Assembly: GCA_003193925.1 (NCBI GenBank)
Contig: PSPG01000011.1
Coordinates: 1 to 54,964 of the forward strand
Direction of reading: 5' to 3'
Source: Candidatus Thalassarchaeum betae
GTDB lineage: Archaea; Thermoplasmatota; Poseidoniia; Poseidoniales; Thalassarchaeaceae
Length of the DNA stretch: 54,964 nt
The notes beneath the pieces were generated by a model. The model did not search any database. It was given only the letters and a program-made list of their open reading frames with translations, and had not been told where the DNA came from. The position numbers and the translations under genes were made by a program. Below are positions 17,228-26,903 of this stretch, piece after piece. How positions within the stretch are numbered: the first letter of the stretch is position 1; every line of letters begins with the position of its first letter.

Positions 17228-18415
17228 TCAGAGGAAGTTGATCCATGCGATTCCAGCGGCTGCAATCCAGGTTCCGGCCACCGACCCTAGGTTGCCCAAG
17301 GCAGTAACCAGCAGGACTTTGCCGACCCGGTTCTTCCAGAACAGCGAGAATTCATCCAGGGCTAGGAAGTCCCGTGCGTCCTTGCCGGTAGGTGCATCAA
17401 TCTTGAGTTGAGTGTATCCTGCGAACCAGCCAGCAGCGACGAATGGGTTTAGTGAGGTGAGAGGCGATGCCAGGGCTCCGACTATCACTGAAAGCGGGTG
17501 CCCGCGAGCTATGATGACACCCAGTCCCGTCAGCCCGGCATTGACGGCGATCCAGATTTCGAACGTCTCCCTGAGGTCGTTAAGTTCCCCGTTGTAAGCG
17601 AGCCACGCCACCACAGACAAGAGGAGGATCGGGATGGCTGCGACGAGCAGCTTGGGCCAGATTGGCTTTGACGGTTCCTCGTTGAGCTCGGCCAGCCTTG
17701 AGGTAGTCTCCATCGCAGGCTCTGCGAGTTGCTGCACGACCCCGCTCAGATGGCCTGCCCCGACAACAGCGAGCACCCTACCCTTGCCGCGTATCTGCTG
17801 CAGCCTGCCAGCTAGGAAAGCGTCCCTCTCATCGATGAGCACCGAGCCGGCACCCGGTGCCACCTCGCGGGCCTCTTCCATCAGGTTGCTCAGCATGTCC
17901 GAGTCCTCGAGCAGCTCCTCCACGCTGGCTTCGTCCTCGTCCTCCTCCTGCCAGAGGAAGGCATCCATGACTCGGAACTTCTCCCTGAGCCCCATTTTGG
18001 ACCAGGCCCTGCGCAGCGTGACGATGACGTCCCTGTCGATCAGCTCAACGGGGATGCCCGCCTCCTCTGCCGCCTCGATCGCTGCCAGCAGCTCAGCGCC
18101 CGGTTTCTCGCCGGTGGCGACCCCCATCCGGCGCTGCTCGGCGGCCAGCGCCGACTGCAGGAGGATCATGTGGGACTTGCCCTCGTTGATTATCTCGAGC
18201 AGGTCCTCGTTCTCCAGGGACTCAGGCTCGACCAGAGAGGCCCTCCTCGACTCGCACAGCTCCACTGCCAACAGATCTGGCCCCCACTCCTCTATCTGCT
18301 GGCGGACCAGGGCGACAGAGGCGCTGCTGATGTGAGCGGTGCCGACGAGTCTCAGGTTCTCATCGATGTCGACTACGTTCTTCGTTTGGCCGTCCGCCTG
18401 CCACTCTGGATCCAT
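17228..18415 (-). CDS. TraB/PrgY family protein
   Basis: This 395-residue protein has an N-terminal TraB domain (about residues 15-235) with the GTAHIS motif at 25-30, the VELCESR segment and a conserved GAGH turn (VVGAGHLSGV). About four hydrophobic helices follow (about 255-395), the layout of archaeal TraB/PrgY proteins. Bacterial PrgY limits pheromone activity and the fold is protease-like; the archaeal role is unknown. The start codon directly follows the stop of folP with no gap, so they are cotranscribed. Residues 140-180 are very acidic. Confidence 0.85.
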   Translation of the reverse strand: MDPEWQADGQTKNVVDIDENLRLVGTAHISSASVALVRQQIEEWGPDLLAVELCESRRASLVEPESLENEDLLEIINEGKSHMILLQSALAAEQRRMGVATGEKPGAELLAAIEAAEEAGIPVELIDRDVIVTLRRAWSKMGLREKFRVMDAFLWQEEDEDEASVEELLEDSDMLSNLMEEAREVAPGAGSVLIDERDAFLAGRLQQIRGKGRVLAVVGAGHLSGVVQQLAEPAMETTSRLAELNEEPSKPIWPKLLVAAIPILLLSVVAWLAYNGELNDLRETFEIWIAVNAGLTGLGVIIARGHPLSVIVGALASPLTSLNPFVAAGWFAGYTQLKIDAPTGKDARDFLALDEFSLFWKNRVGKVLLVTALGNLGSVAGTWIAAAGIAWINFL

Positions 18416-19255
18416 TCACCCACCTTCCAATGCGGACATCGCAGCGAACAGGTCGGCGTGCTCGGCGACGTCGTGGACCCTGATGATGTCCACGCCCCGA
18501 CCGACCGCCTTGGCAGCCACCCCGAGCGTGCCAGCCAGCCTCTCCCGGGTGTCTTCCCTACCGAGCAGGTGGTGAAACATGGTCTTGCGGCTGACCCCCC
18601 ACATCAGGGCCATCCGATGGTCGGGGACGACTTCGCGTCCGGCGGCGAGCAGCGCCAGATTGTGCTCGAGGCTCTTGCCGAATCCGATGCCCGGGTCAGC
18701 GATCACCATTTCTGGCTCGACACCCATATCGAACAGGCTCCGGGAGGCATTGCCCAGGACCCTCCTGACCTCGGCGACGACATCACCGTAGCCAGGGTCG
18801 TCCTGCATGCTCTCCGGCAGGCCCTGCATGTGCATGATGCAGACCGGGCAACCGTGCTCCGAGACGACATCGACCATCTCTGGATCAGATAGCGCTGAGA
18901 CGTCGTTCACCATGTCGGCACCAGCATCCAGAGCGGCCCTAGCTACACCCGCTCTGCGCGTGTCGATCGAGATGCAGGCGCTTGGGAGGGCGTTCCGTAT
19001 GGCCTCGACGACAGGAATCGCCCTGCGGACCTCCTCGGAGGGGTCGACGGGGGCGGCTCCTGGACGGGTCGACTCGCCCCCAACGTCGATCAACTCAGCC
19101 CCGTTGCGGACCATGTCCGAGGCCCTTCTGACGGCCTCTTCGAGCGAGGCGACCCTCGAATCGGCGTGAAATGAGTCCGGAGTGAGGTTCAGAACCCCCA
19201 TAATCCGTGGGATTCCACCGTTCCGGCGATTTAGTATAGGTCGCCAGTCGGCCAT
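18416..19255 (-). CDS. folP: dihydropteroate synthase
   Basis: This 279-residue enzyme would join a pterin pyrophosphate to p-aminobenzoate in folate synthesis. It shows the family motifs NLTPDSF, DVGGESTRPGA, SIDTRR, VNDVSAL, DPGIGFGK and GVSRK in order, all intact. ATG at 19255 gives the usual length; the longer open frame upstream runs into the promoter region of the divergent gene. Folate synthesis through DHPS is patchy in archaea, so its presence with a FolB-like protein and a pteridine-reductase-like SDR elsewhere in the window suggests a real tetrahydrofolate pathway. Confidence 0.92.
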   Translation of the reverse strand: MADWRPILNRRNGGIPRIMGVLNLTPDSFHADSRVASLEEAVRRASDMVRNGAELIDVGGESTRPGAAPVDPSEEVRRAIPVVEAIRNALPSACISIDTRRAGVARAALDAGADMVNDVSALSDPEMVDVVSEHGCPVCIMHMQGLPESMQDDPGYGDVVAEVRRVLGNASRSLFDMGVEPEMVIADPGIGFGKSLEHNLALLAAGREVVPDHRMALMWGVSRKTMFHHLLGREDTRERLAGTLGVAAKAVGRGVDIIRVHDVAEHADLFAAMSALEGG

Positions 19256-19310
19256 CTTGTTGCTCCCATCCGTCGCATGCTTTATGATGTGACGGAGAGG
19301 CAATCCATTG

Positions 19311-19979
19311 ATGGTTCTAGGGGGGGGCAGGCTCGATGATGGGGCACCCGCTGCTGAACCCGCTGCTGAGGCAGCGGAGATCGACGATGCCCCGACGGCG
19401 TACAATCTGGAGCTGATGGAGTCAATCATCCAGCGCCTCCAGCCCAACGACAGGCATCAGATTCGCGACATGATTTCAGAGAGAGCCCGCATGTCAGGCG
19501 CCTTAGGGATGGCCTGCGTGCTGTTCTGGTGGGTCTCGGTTCAAATGGGCGGCGACTCTTTGGGCGATGCTGACATCCCTGCCTCCCTAATAGGAAAATT
19601 CGACTTCCACCAATTGAGCCTGCTCGTACCGGCTCTGGTCGTGGTCGCCACCATCATGACATCCATAGGCAGGGAGAAAGGACAGGCTTCCACTTCCAAC
19701 GTCGGAGGAATCCTGGCTATACTCGCTCTGTTCTACATCCTCGAGCCCATAGGGATGATGACGCTCACCGGAAATGTCGATGCACAGACTGTGGCAGTCG
19801 CTTCAGGCAGACTAGCCACAATCGCCGTGTTGATCCACCTCGCGACGAAGATGATGATCGACTCGCTGCTGCTCGAGTGGGTGAGGACCACGATGATGAA
19901 CATGGATATCGACTTATTCCCCAAGCAGCAGGACTCCGGAGAGGAGAGTCATGCTGATGAGGCACCGCCCCTCGCGTGA
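19311..19979 (+). CDS. membrane protein of unknown function
   Basis: This 222-residue protein has an Ala/acid-rich N-terminus (about 1-30), a soluble helical stretch (about 30-60) and about four hydrophobic helices (about 62-190), ending in an acidic tail. No family is recognised. ATG at 19311 is preferred to TTG at 19308; a CTTTAT element lies near 19279, about 32 bases upstream. The aTrm56 gene overlaps its end, so the two are cotranscribed, which says little about function. Confidence 0.6.
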   Translation: MVLGGGRLDDGAPAAEPAAEAAEIDDAPTAYNLELMESIIQRLQPNDRHQIRDMISERARMSGALGMACVLFWWVSVQMGGDSLGDADIPASLIGKFDFHQLSLLVPALVVVATIMTSIGREKGQASTSNVGGILAILALFYILEPIGMMTLTGNVDAQTVAVASGRLATIAVLIHLATKMMIDSLLLEWVRTTMMNMDIDLFPKQQDSGEESHADEAPPLA

Positions 19980-20532
19980 GTGCGTGACCGAGGTCGAACC
20001 GCCCAGGCTCTCCGTACTCAGGCTGGGCCACAGGCGCGAGCGCGACAAGCGCATCACATCGCACCTCGGGCTCACTGCCCGCGCCTTCGGCGCGGACGAA
20101 GTGATTCTGGCCGGCGAGGAGGACCCCTCGGCGCTGGAGACCTGGAACTCCGTCGCCGAGAGGTTCGGAGGCGAGTTCGAGTGCCGTTTCGAGGCCAAGC
20201 CGATGAGCTGGCTGCGACGTTTCTCGAAGAGCGGTACCATCGTCCACCTCACGATGTACGGCGAGCCATGGAACGAGGCCATCGCCGGGATTCCCACCGA
20301 CAGCCCGACGGTGGTCGTGGTGGGCGGGACGAAGGTCCCGGGAGAGCTGTTCCGCATGGCGGACCACAACGTGGCGGTAGGCAACCAGCCGCATTCCGAA
20401 GTCGCCGCGCTCGCAGTGTTCCTGGAGTCCTGGCTCGGGCCGGTCGACGACTCCAGCAGGTTCACTGGAGGGCAGATAGAGGTCGTCCCGAGCGAGCGGG
20501 GCAAGAGGGTCTTGAACCGGGAAGAGGATTGA
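19951..20532 (+). CDS. tRNA (cytidine-56-2'-O)-methyltransferase, aTrm56
   Basis: This 193-residue SPOUT-class enzyme methylates the ribose of C56 in the T-loop of archaeal tRNAs. The N-terminal signature LRLGHRRERDKRITSHL followed by ARAFGADEV is highly characteristic of aTrm56, and VVVVGGTKVPGEL with NVAVGNQPHSEVAALAVFL matches the SPOUT knot. ATG at 19951 is preceded by a strong GAGGAG and overlaps the previous gene by 29 bases; GTG at 19984, just after that gene's stop, is an alternative giving a length closer to other family members. Confidence 0.9.
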   Translation: MLMRHRPSRECVTEVEPPRLSVLRLGHRRERDKRITSHLGLTARAFGADEVILAGEEDPSALETWNSVAERFGGEFECRFEAKPMSWLRRFSKSGTIVHLTMYGEPWNEAIAGIPTDSPTVVVVGGTKVPGELFRMADHNVAVGNQPHSEVAALAVFLESWLGPVDDSSRFTGGQIEVVPSERGKRVLNREED

Positions 20533-20604
20533 ACGACCGCCGGTGAATCGAATTCGCTCATTTCACTCTCAAGGATTAAGAGGGGCACTCCAGCAGGATT
20601 GCCG

Positions 20605-21948
20605 ATGTCGGGCGCGTCACCGACCCGGGGCTTTGTCCCCGGCGCTGGCGTACCGGGTGCGCAGAACGTTCCCTCCTTCGCTGATGCAGCCGACCTCCTT
20701 CTGGACTCGACCGAGCGCCAGCAGGCGAGCGGCGCACCGGGCCTTCTGTTGCTGGCGGACGGCACGAGGTACGAGGGCAGGCTGTTCGGTTCAGAGGGGA
20801 TCTCTCAAGGCGAGTTGGTCTTCACCACGGGTATGTGCGGCTACCAAGAGAGCCTGACTGACCCGTCCTTCGCAGGACAGGTTCTGAGTTTCACCTGGCC
20901 GTTGTTGGGGAACTACGGCATCCTTCCCGGCATCTCAGAGTCCGCGGGCGTCCATCCCCGCGGAGTAATCTGCAGGGAGATGATCAAGACCCCGGACCAC
21001 CGAGATTCAGTGGGAAGCGTGCACGACTTTCTCGCCGCCCACGGCGTGCCTGGAATCGAGGGCATAGACACCCGCGCGCTCACGCGCAGGGTGCGCGAGC
21101 ACGGCACCGTACTCTGCGTCTTCGGGCCCAAGGAGCGCTCGGGCGAGATGAAGGAGATTCTCTCAGGCATGATGCCACCCGACGCCGACGACCTAGTGGC
21201 CTCGGTGACTTGCGAGGAGGCAGTGCTGCTCAACCCGGGTGCCCAAGATGGCGAGGGCGACCCACTGCCCCGGCTCGCCGCCATCGACTGCGGCATCAAG
21301 TACAACATCATGCGCGAGCTGTGCCGGCGCTTCGAGGTGGTCTGGTGCCCGGCTTCGCTCGACTTCGACTCCATCGTCTCCGAGTGGCATCCCGATGCCT
21401 TGTTCGCATCCAACGGGCCGGGCGACCCGGCCCACTCGGGCGATGCCGCCTGCGCGCGGGACTCACTGGCAGCCGCAGTGCGCGCGGATATGCCGGTGAT
21501 GGGCATCTGTCTCGGCCACCAGCTGATGGGACTGGCGGCAGGCCTGCGCACCTACAAACTGCGATACGGCCACAGGGGCGCGAACCAACCGGTCGTCGAC
21601 CTGCGGAGCGGCAGGGTGCTCATCACCAGCCAGAACCACGGCTACGCCGTGGAGGATCCCGACAAGGGCATGCTGGCCCCCCATCCGAGCGGGGCGCGCT
21701 CCGAGATCGGCGAGAACGTCCTCGAAGCGGACTTCGAGGTGCGCCACATCAACGCCAACGACCGCACCGTCGAGGGGCTCGACCTCGTCGGCAAGCCCGC
21801 CTTCACTATCCAGTTCCACCCCGAGGCCTGCCCCGGCCCACATGATGCATCACCGCTCTTCGACAGATTCTCCGAGATGGTCGCCGAGCACCTCGTGGGC
21901 GAGCAGAGGGCGCTGGTCCGGGGGGTGAGCACTGATGCCCCGCCGTGA
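20605..21948 (+). CDS. carA: carbamoyl-phosphate synthase small subunit
   Basis: This 447-residue glutamine amidotransferase supplies ammonia to CarB for carbamoyl phosphate, the precursor of pyrimidines and arginine. The N-terminal CarA domain includes LLLLADGTRYEGRLFG and GMCGYQESLTDPS. The class I amidotransferase domain shows SNGPGDP, the nucleophile cysteine in GICLGHQLMGLA and the FHPEACPGP histidine-glutamate pair. About 50 extra residues precede the conserved start, low in complexity and Pro/Gly/Ala-rich. ATG at 20605 is used instead of TTG at 20599; GGATTAAG near 20572 is a plausible promoter element. It overlaps carB by 14 bases. Confidence 0.95.
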   Translation: MSGASPTRGFVPGAGVPGAQNVPSFADAADLLLDSTERQQASGAPGLLLLADGTRYEGRLFGSEGISQGELVFTTGMCGYQESLTDPSFAGQVLSFTWPLLGNYGILPGISESAGVHPRGVICREMIKTPDHRDSVGSVHDFLAAHGVPGIEGIDTRALTRRVREHGTVLCVFGPKERSGEMKEILSGMMPPDADDLVASVTCEEAVLLNPGAQDGEGDPLPRLAAIDCGIKYNIMRELCRRFEVVWCPASLDFDSIVSEWHPDALFASNGPGDPAHSGDAACARDSLAAAVRADMPVMGICLGHQLMGLAAGLRTYKLRYGHRGANQPVVDLRSGRVLITSQNHGYAVEDPDKGMLAPHPSGARSEIGENVLEADFEVRHINANDRTVEGLDLVGKPAFTIQFHPEACPGPHDASPLFDRFSEMVAEHLVGEQRALVRGVSTDAPP

Positions 21949-24900
21949 CGACATCAAGAAGGTGGTAATCCTGGGCAGCGGTCCGATACGCATCGGCCAG
22001 GCTGCCGAGTTCGACTTCTCCGGCTCGCAGGCCTGCAGGGCGCTGCGCGCCGACGGCTACGAGATAGTCCTAGTCAACTCCAACCCGGCGACCATACAGA
22101 ACGACCCGGAGATGGCAGATCACATCTACATCGAGCCGCTCTTGCCAGAATTCGTCAAGCGCATCATGGAGATCGAGAAGCCCGACGCCCTGCTAGCTGG
22201 GATGGGCGGGCAGACGGCGCTTAACATCGCCTCGGCTCTCGCCCGCGACGGCTCGCTGGACGAGTTGGGCGTCGAGCTCATCGGATGCAACCTCGCCGCG
22301 ATCGACGAGGCGGAGGACCGCGACCTGTTCAAGAAGGTCTGCGAGGAGATTGGCCTGCCGGTCTGTAAGGCCAAGGCGTGCGACTCGATCGAGCAGGTTC
22401 TCGCCTCCGCCGACGAGCTGGGCGGCTTCCCGCTGCTGATACGCCCTGCCTTCACCCTAGGCGGCTTGGGCGGCGGGACGGCTTACAACACCGGCGAGTT
22501 GGTCGAGATAGCGAGTCAGGGCATACTGCACTCAGCGATTGGGCAGGTGCTAATCGAGGAGAGCATACTGGGATGGCAGGAGCACGAGTACGAGGTCATA
22601 CGCGACGGCGCTGACAACGTCATCATCGTGTGCACCATGGAGAACCTCGACCCGATGGGGGTCCACACCGGCGAGTCGGTGGTGGTCGCACCCCAGCAGA
22701 CTCTCTCGGATCAGGACCACCAGATGCTGCGTGACGCGGCTCTCAAGCTCATCAGGAGGCTGAACATCAGGGGTGGATGCAACGTCCAGTTCGGAGTGCA
22801 GCAGTCCACAGGCGAGTACCGCGTCATCGAGGTCAACCCCCGGGTCTCGCGCTCATCCGCTCTCGCCTCCAAGGCCACTGGCTACCCGATCGCTCGCATT
22901 GCCGCGCTCATCGCAGTCGGCTACACTCTCGACGAGCTGCCCAACCCGATCACCGGCGAGGGCACCACCGCAGCCTTCGAGCCGACCCTAGACTACTGCG
23001 TGGTCAAGATGCCGCGCTGGCCCTTCGACAAGTTCCGCACCGCCGACCGCACCATCGGGACCTCGATGAAGTCGACAGGCGAGGTGATGGCGATAGGGCG
23101 CTGCTTCGAGGAGGCCTTCCTCAAGGCGTGGGCGAGCTTGGAGTACGGCCAGCCGCACCCGAGGCCGCTGACGATGGCCGACGCCTCGGGGGGCGAGTCG
23201 ATGGACGAGCGGGCCTTCGAACCACTCCCCGAGGCCCTTCTAGAGGATTGGCTGAGGGTGCCCACCGACAGGCGCATGGGCGCGCTGTTCGAGGCCTTCC
23301 GGCGCGGCTACTCGGTCGAGGACGTGCGCGACATGTCGGGTGGCATCACCAGGTGGTTCCTGCACCGCTTCGAGAACATGGCCGCCATCGAGACGGAGAT
23401 CCGCGCGGCTGGCGAGATCGGTCTGCCTCCCGCTGAGGTGCCCGAGGCTGAGATGAGGCTTTGGAAGGGCGCGGGATTCACCGACCTGCACATCGCTGAT
23501 GCGCTGGCCGGATTCCCGGCGAGCGGGCCCAAGCAGCTCCCGGTAGGAGCCGACGAGTTCGCGGTCACCGCCAGGCGCCACGAGCTCGGGATCCACCCGG
23601 TCTTCCGCATGGTCGACTCGTGCGCCGCTGAGTTCGCCGCGGTCACCCCCTACTACTACGCGACCTACGAGGGGGGCTCGGCGCCGAGCGGAATAGACTA
23701 CGTGCCCGACATCAACGAGTCGCTCAAGCAGAGGATAGTGGTCATCGGCTCGGGCCCCATCAGGATAGGCCAGGGAATCGAGTTCGACTACGGCTGCGTC
23801 CATGCGGTGGGCGCGATTCGCGATATGGGTCACGAGGCCATCATCATCAACAACAACCCGGAGACGGTATCGACCGACTTCGACACCAGCGACAGACTGT
23901 ACTTCGACCCACTGACTCTCGAGTCCGTGTCCGAGGTGCTGCTCAGGGAGAAGGCGCACGGGATACTGCTGCAATTCGGCGGCCAGACCGCGATCAACCT
24001 CGCTCTGCCTCTAGCGGACAACCTAACCTACCTCTCCTCGCTCGGGCTCCACCTGATCATGGAGGGGACCTCGCCGGACGCCGTCGACGAGGCGAGCGAC
24101 CGAGAGCGCTTCGTGGCCTTCGCCGCGCGCAACGGCCTTAGGATGCCACGCGGTTCGACTGCCACCACCCCAGACGAGGTCAGGCACGCGGCGCACGAGA
24201 TCGGCTACCCGGTGCTGATCCGACCGTCCTACGTGCTCGGGGGAAGGGGCATGGAGATTCTGTCCAACAACAAGCAGCTGGAGGCCTACATGGAGGAGGC
24301 CTACCTCGCCCCGGACCGGCCTCTGCTCATCGACGAGTACCTCGGAAACGCCACCGAACTCGACGTCGATGCGGTGTGCGACGGCGATAGCGTGCTCATC
24401 GGCGCGATAATGGAGCACTTGGAGGAGGCAGGGATCCACTCAGGGGACTCAACCTGCTTCATCCCGCCGCAGAACGTCCCCGCGCACGTGCTCGCCGAGG
24501 TCGAGGACTGGACGAGGCGAATCGGCATCGAACTTGGCATCAAGGGCTGCTTCAACATCCAGTACGCGATCCGCGACGAGGTCCTGCATGTCTTGGAGGT
24601 CAACCCGAGGGGCTCGCGCACTTTCCCCTTCGTGGCCAAGGCCACCGGCGTTCCTCTGGCTAGGATAGCGGCTAGGCTCGCTCTGGGCGAGAAGCTCAGC
24701 GAGCTCAACGTGCCCGAGCCGCAGACCGAGGCCGTCTGCGTCAAGGCCCCGGTGTTCCCATTCATCAAGCTGCGAGGCCTCGACCCGGCGCCTGGGCCCG
24801 AGATGAAGTCCACGGGCGAGGTGATGGGCTCGCACGCCAGACCCGCGGCGGCCTACCTGAAAGCAAGGCTCGCCACCGAGCTGCCAGTACCAACCGAGGG

Positions 24901-25300
24901 CGGCGTCTACATCACTGTCAAGGACGCCGACAAGCTCGCCATCATCGACGAGGCTCGCAGGCTGCAGGACATGGGATTCACACTGTATGCCACCCGCGGC
25001 ACCGCCCACGTGCTGCGCGACGTCGGCGGGCTGGACGTCCAGACCTGCTACAGGATAGCCGAGCGTCGCACGCCCGACGCGCTGGACCTGATGCGCCAGG
25101 GCAAGATTCACCTCGTCATCAACACGCCGCGCTTGACGGGAGGGGCGGTGCTCGACGGGAACATGATGCGCAGGCTCGCCGTCGAACTCAACATCCCCTT
25201 CGTAACCACCATGGCAGGAGCTCACATGGAGGTCGAGGCCATCGATGAGGCGATGAAGGGGATGCCCGAGCCGAGACGATTGGAAATCGGCTCGCTGTAG
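21935..25300 (+). CDS. carB: carbamoyl-phosphate synthase large subunit
   Basis: This 1121-residue enzyme makes carbamoyl phosphate from bicarbonate, ammonia and two ATP. The two homologous halves are visible: each starts with an SGPIRIGQ motif (near residue 15 and again near 606) and has its own ATP-grasp domain with an EVNPR motif. The C-terminal ~150 residues are the MGS-like allosteric domain (ending near the TTMAGAHMEVEAI segment). It is slightly longer than E. coli CarB. It overlaps carA and converges on lysS, where an inverted repeat spans both gene ends. Confidence 0.96.
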   Translation: MPRRDDIKKVVILGSGPIRIGQAAEFDFSGSQACRALRADGYEIVLVNSNPATIQNDPEMADHIYIEPLLPEFVKRIMEIEKPDALLAGMGGQTALNIASALARDGSLDELGVELIGCNLAAIDEAEDRDLFKKVCEEIGLPVCKAKACDSIEQVLASADELGGFPLLIRPAFTLGGLGGGTAYNTGELVEIASQGILHSAIGQVLIEESILGWQEHEYEVIRDGADNVIIVCTMENLDPMGVHTGESVVVAPQQTLSDQDHQMLRDAALKLIRRLNIRGGCNVQFGVQQSTGEYRVIEVNPRVSRSSALASKATGYPIARIAALIAVGYTLDELPNPITGEGTTAAFEPTLDYCVVKMPRWPFDKFRTADRTIGTSMKSTGEVMAIGRCFEEAFLKAWASLEYGQPHPRPLTMADASGGESMDERAFEPLPEALLEDWLRVPTDRRMGALFEAFRRGYSVEDVRDMSGGITRWFLHRFENMAAIETEIRAAGEIGLPPAEVPEAEMRLWKGAGFTDLHIADALAGFPASGPKQLPVGADEFAVTARRHELGIHPVFRMVDSCAAEFAAVTPYYYATYEGGSAPSGIDYVPDINESLKQRIVVIGSGPIRIGQGIEFDYGCVHAVGAIRDMGHEAIIINNNPETVSTDFDTSDRLYFDPLTLESVSEVLLREKAHGILLQFGGQTAINLALPLADNLTYLSSLGLHLIMEGTSPDAVDEASDRERFVAFAARNGLRMPRGSTATTPDEVRHAAHEIGYPVLIRPSYVLGGRGMEILSNNKQLEAYMEEAYLAPDRPLLIDEYLGNATELDVDAVCDGDSVLIGAIMEHLEEAGIHSGDSTCFIPPQNVPAHVLAEVEDWTRRIGIELGIKGCFNIQYAIRDEVLHVLEVNPRGSRTFPFVAKATGVPLARIAARLALGEKLSELNVPEPQTEAVCVKAPVFPFIKLRGLDPAPGPEMKSTGEVMGSHARPAAAYLKARLATELPVPTEGGVYITVKDADKLAIIDEARRLQDMGFTLYATRGTAHVLRDVGGLDVQTCYRIAERRTPDALDLMRQGKIHLVINTPRLTGGAVLDGNMMRRLAVELNIPFVTTMAGAHMEVEAIDEAMKGMPEPRRLEIGSL

Positions 25301-25328
25301 TGAAACAGTCCCTACCCTATGTTTCACT
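25299..25328. terminator. inverted repeat spanning the convergent carB and lysS ends
   Basis: AGTGAAAC (25299-25306) and GTTTCACT (25321-25328) form a perfect 8-base-arm repeat around 14 bases. It includes the last bases of the carB stop and of lysS coding sequence (lysS stop at 25317-25319), so one structure could end transcription or protect 3' ends for both genes. Confidence 0.5.
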
Positions 25329-26894
25329 GATTAGGGATAGGAGATCTTCCCTCTCCATCTCAGACATTAGTGAGGAAGCCTTGGGGCCGTGGTGCTTGCC
25401 GAGTATGACCCAGTATAGCGCGACGTATGCGTCTCGTCCACCGATTCCTACCTCAGCAGTGGTAGCTCGGATACAGTCCCGTATGGCCGCGTCAGTCCAC
25501 TCACAGTCAGAGAGCGCTCCGCTCAGTGCGGACAGGAACTCTCTGTGCTCGTCAGTCAGGTTCGTCCCCGCCTCGTCACTGATGCCGGACTGCACTTCGA
25601 TCCTAGCTGCATCAGGGAAGTGCGGGCCATCGACCCAGTTGCGCATACGGCGCATGCGACCGGTCAGCGCATCGCTGGGATCTCCGTCAAGGTGTCCCGA
25701 CCTGCGCAGGGAGGCCCAGACGTCATCATCGCTCGACTTAATCTGGGCGAGCATGGCGAGATGACGGAAGGAGACACCGGCAATCGAGGAGGATGGGTCT
25801 GAGCCCCGCTTGATCTGACTGAGTCTGAGCGCGGCGAGTTGGGTGTCTTGGGCCACCTGCTGGCGACGCGTCATCTCCTCGTCCGAGCCGCTCGGGGGAT
25901 TGGCTACCAGACGCTCGTACTCGTCGGCGGTCTGGAACAACGCCGGCCCGGTGTCGAAGTCGATGTGGCGGCCCACCTTGCTACGAGCGATGACGTAACG
26001 CATGATCTCGGGAGGCACCAGTCCCAGAGCGTCCAACGGGCCGACCGTGACTCCAGCGGAACTCGACATCGGCCCCATGCCCTTGAGCTGGATCCACTCA
26101 TAGACCATCTTATGCGGCGGCTGGCCGCCTAGCATCTCGCAGATCGGTATGCCGGTGTCGTAGCTGCCGCCGGCAGCACCGTGGTCCTTGCCAGCGGGCT
26201 CGCAGGTGATGCCGTGGATGCCCCAGCGGGCGGCCCAGTCGATCCTCCAGGGCAGCTTGCCCTGCCCCGTCCTGATGTCGGATGCGCCCTCGACGCCGTG
26301 CCTGTCGACCCAGTGCACGTGAGGGTGCTCGTATCCTGTCACCCTGACTCCGTCGAGGCTGCCGTCGGAGCCGAGCGGGTTGTACGGGAACCAGTCTTCC
26401 GGGACCTCCCGGCCCGAGACCTCCTCGATCACCTCGCTTATCTCGCCCCTCTGCCCGATGGCGGAGTGGGTCTTGTCGGCAAACGCGCCGCTCTCGTAGG
26501 TCTCGTGGTTCATGACGACCTCCGGCTCGACGCCGATCTCCCTGAGCGCCTCGAGGAAAGGGCCGAGGAAGTGCTCGGCGTAGCTGCCGCCATCCGGGTC
26601 GGGCTCGCCATCTGGGCCCGGTGCGGGGATGTAGGCGAGCGGGCAGCCGATGTACTGCTCGTAATTGGGGGCGAGGAAGTCGTAGATACGACGCAGGGGG
26701 TCCATCGAGTCGACGATGAAGATGTGGCGTGAGTCCATCCCCGCGTCGAGACAAGCCCTGTGAATCATCTCTGCAGTGAGGATCTCGCGCAGGTGGCCGA
26801 CGTGGAACTCTCCCGAGGGGGTGATGCCTGAGGCGATGACTTGGGAGTCGCCGCGCTGTTGCAGCGTCTGCGCGGTGTGGTCCGCCCAGTGCAT
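25317..26894 (-). CDS. lysS: lysyl-tRNA synthetase, class I
   Basis: This 525-residue enzyme is the archaeal-type class I LysRS, which charges tRNA-Lys. The HIGH-like motif is HVGH (in GEFHVGHLRE, about residues 30-33), followed by a Rossmann core and a helical C-terminal anticodon-binding part. The KMSKS-like loop reads GPMSSSAG where family members usually have lysine before the Met and after the last Ser, an unusual local change. It is the last gene of a minus-strand set with dut and the GfcR-like gene, nine bases after the latter. Confidence 0.93.
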   Translation of the reverse strand: MHWADHTAQTLQQRGDSQVIASGITPSGEFHVGHLREILTAEMIHRACLDAGMDSRHIFIVDSMDPLRRIYDFLAPNYEQYIGCPLAYIPAPGPDGEPDPDGGSYAEHFLGPFLEALREIGVEPEVVMNHETYESGAFADKTHSAIGQRGEISEVIEEVSGREVPEDWFPYNPLGSDGSLDGVRVTGYEHPHVHWVDRHGVEGASDIRTGQGKLPWRIDWAARWGIHGITCEPAGKDHGAAGGSYDTGIPICEMLGGQPPHKMVYEWIQLKGMGPMSSSAGVTVGPLDALGLVPPEIMRYVIARSKVGRHIDFDTGPALFQTADEYERLVANPPSGSDEEMTRRQQVAQDTQLAALRLSQIKRGSDPSSSIAGVSFRHLAMLAQIKSSDDDVWASLRRSGHLDGDPSDALTGRMRRMRNWVDGPHFPDAARIEVQSGISDEAGTNLTDEHREFLSALSGALSDCEWTDAAIRDCIRATTAEVGIGGRDAYVALYWVILGKHHGPKASSLMSEMEREDLLSLISET

Positions 26895-26903
26895 GCAACT
26901 CCC

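Noticed and set aside
23240-23974. 244-codon minus-strand frame inside carB
   Set aside because: carB is unmistakable here, and the antisense frame is a shadow of its GC-rich third positions.
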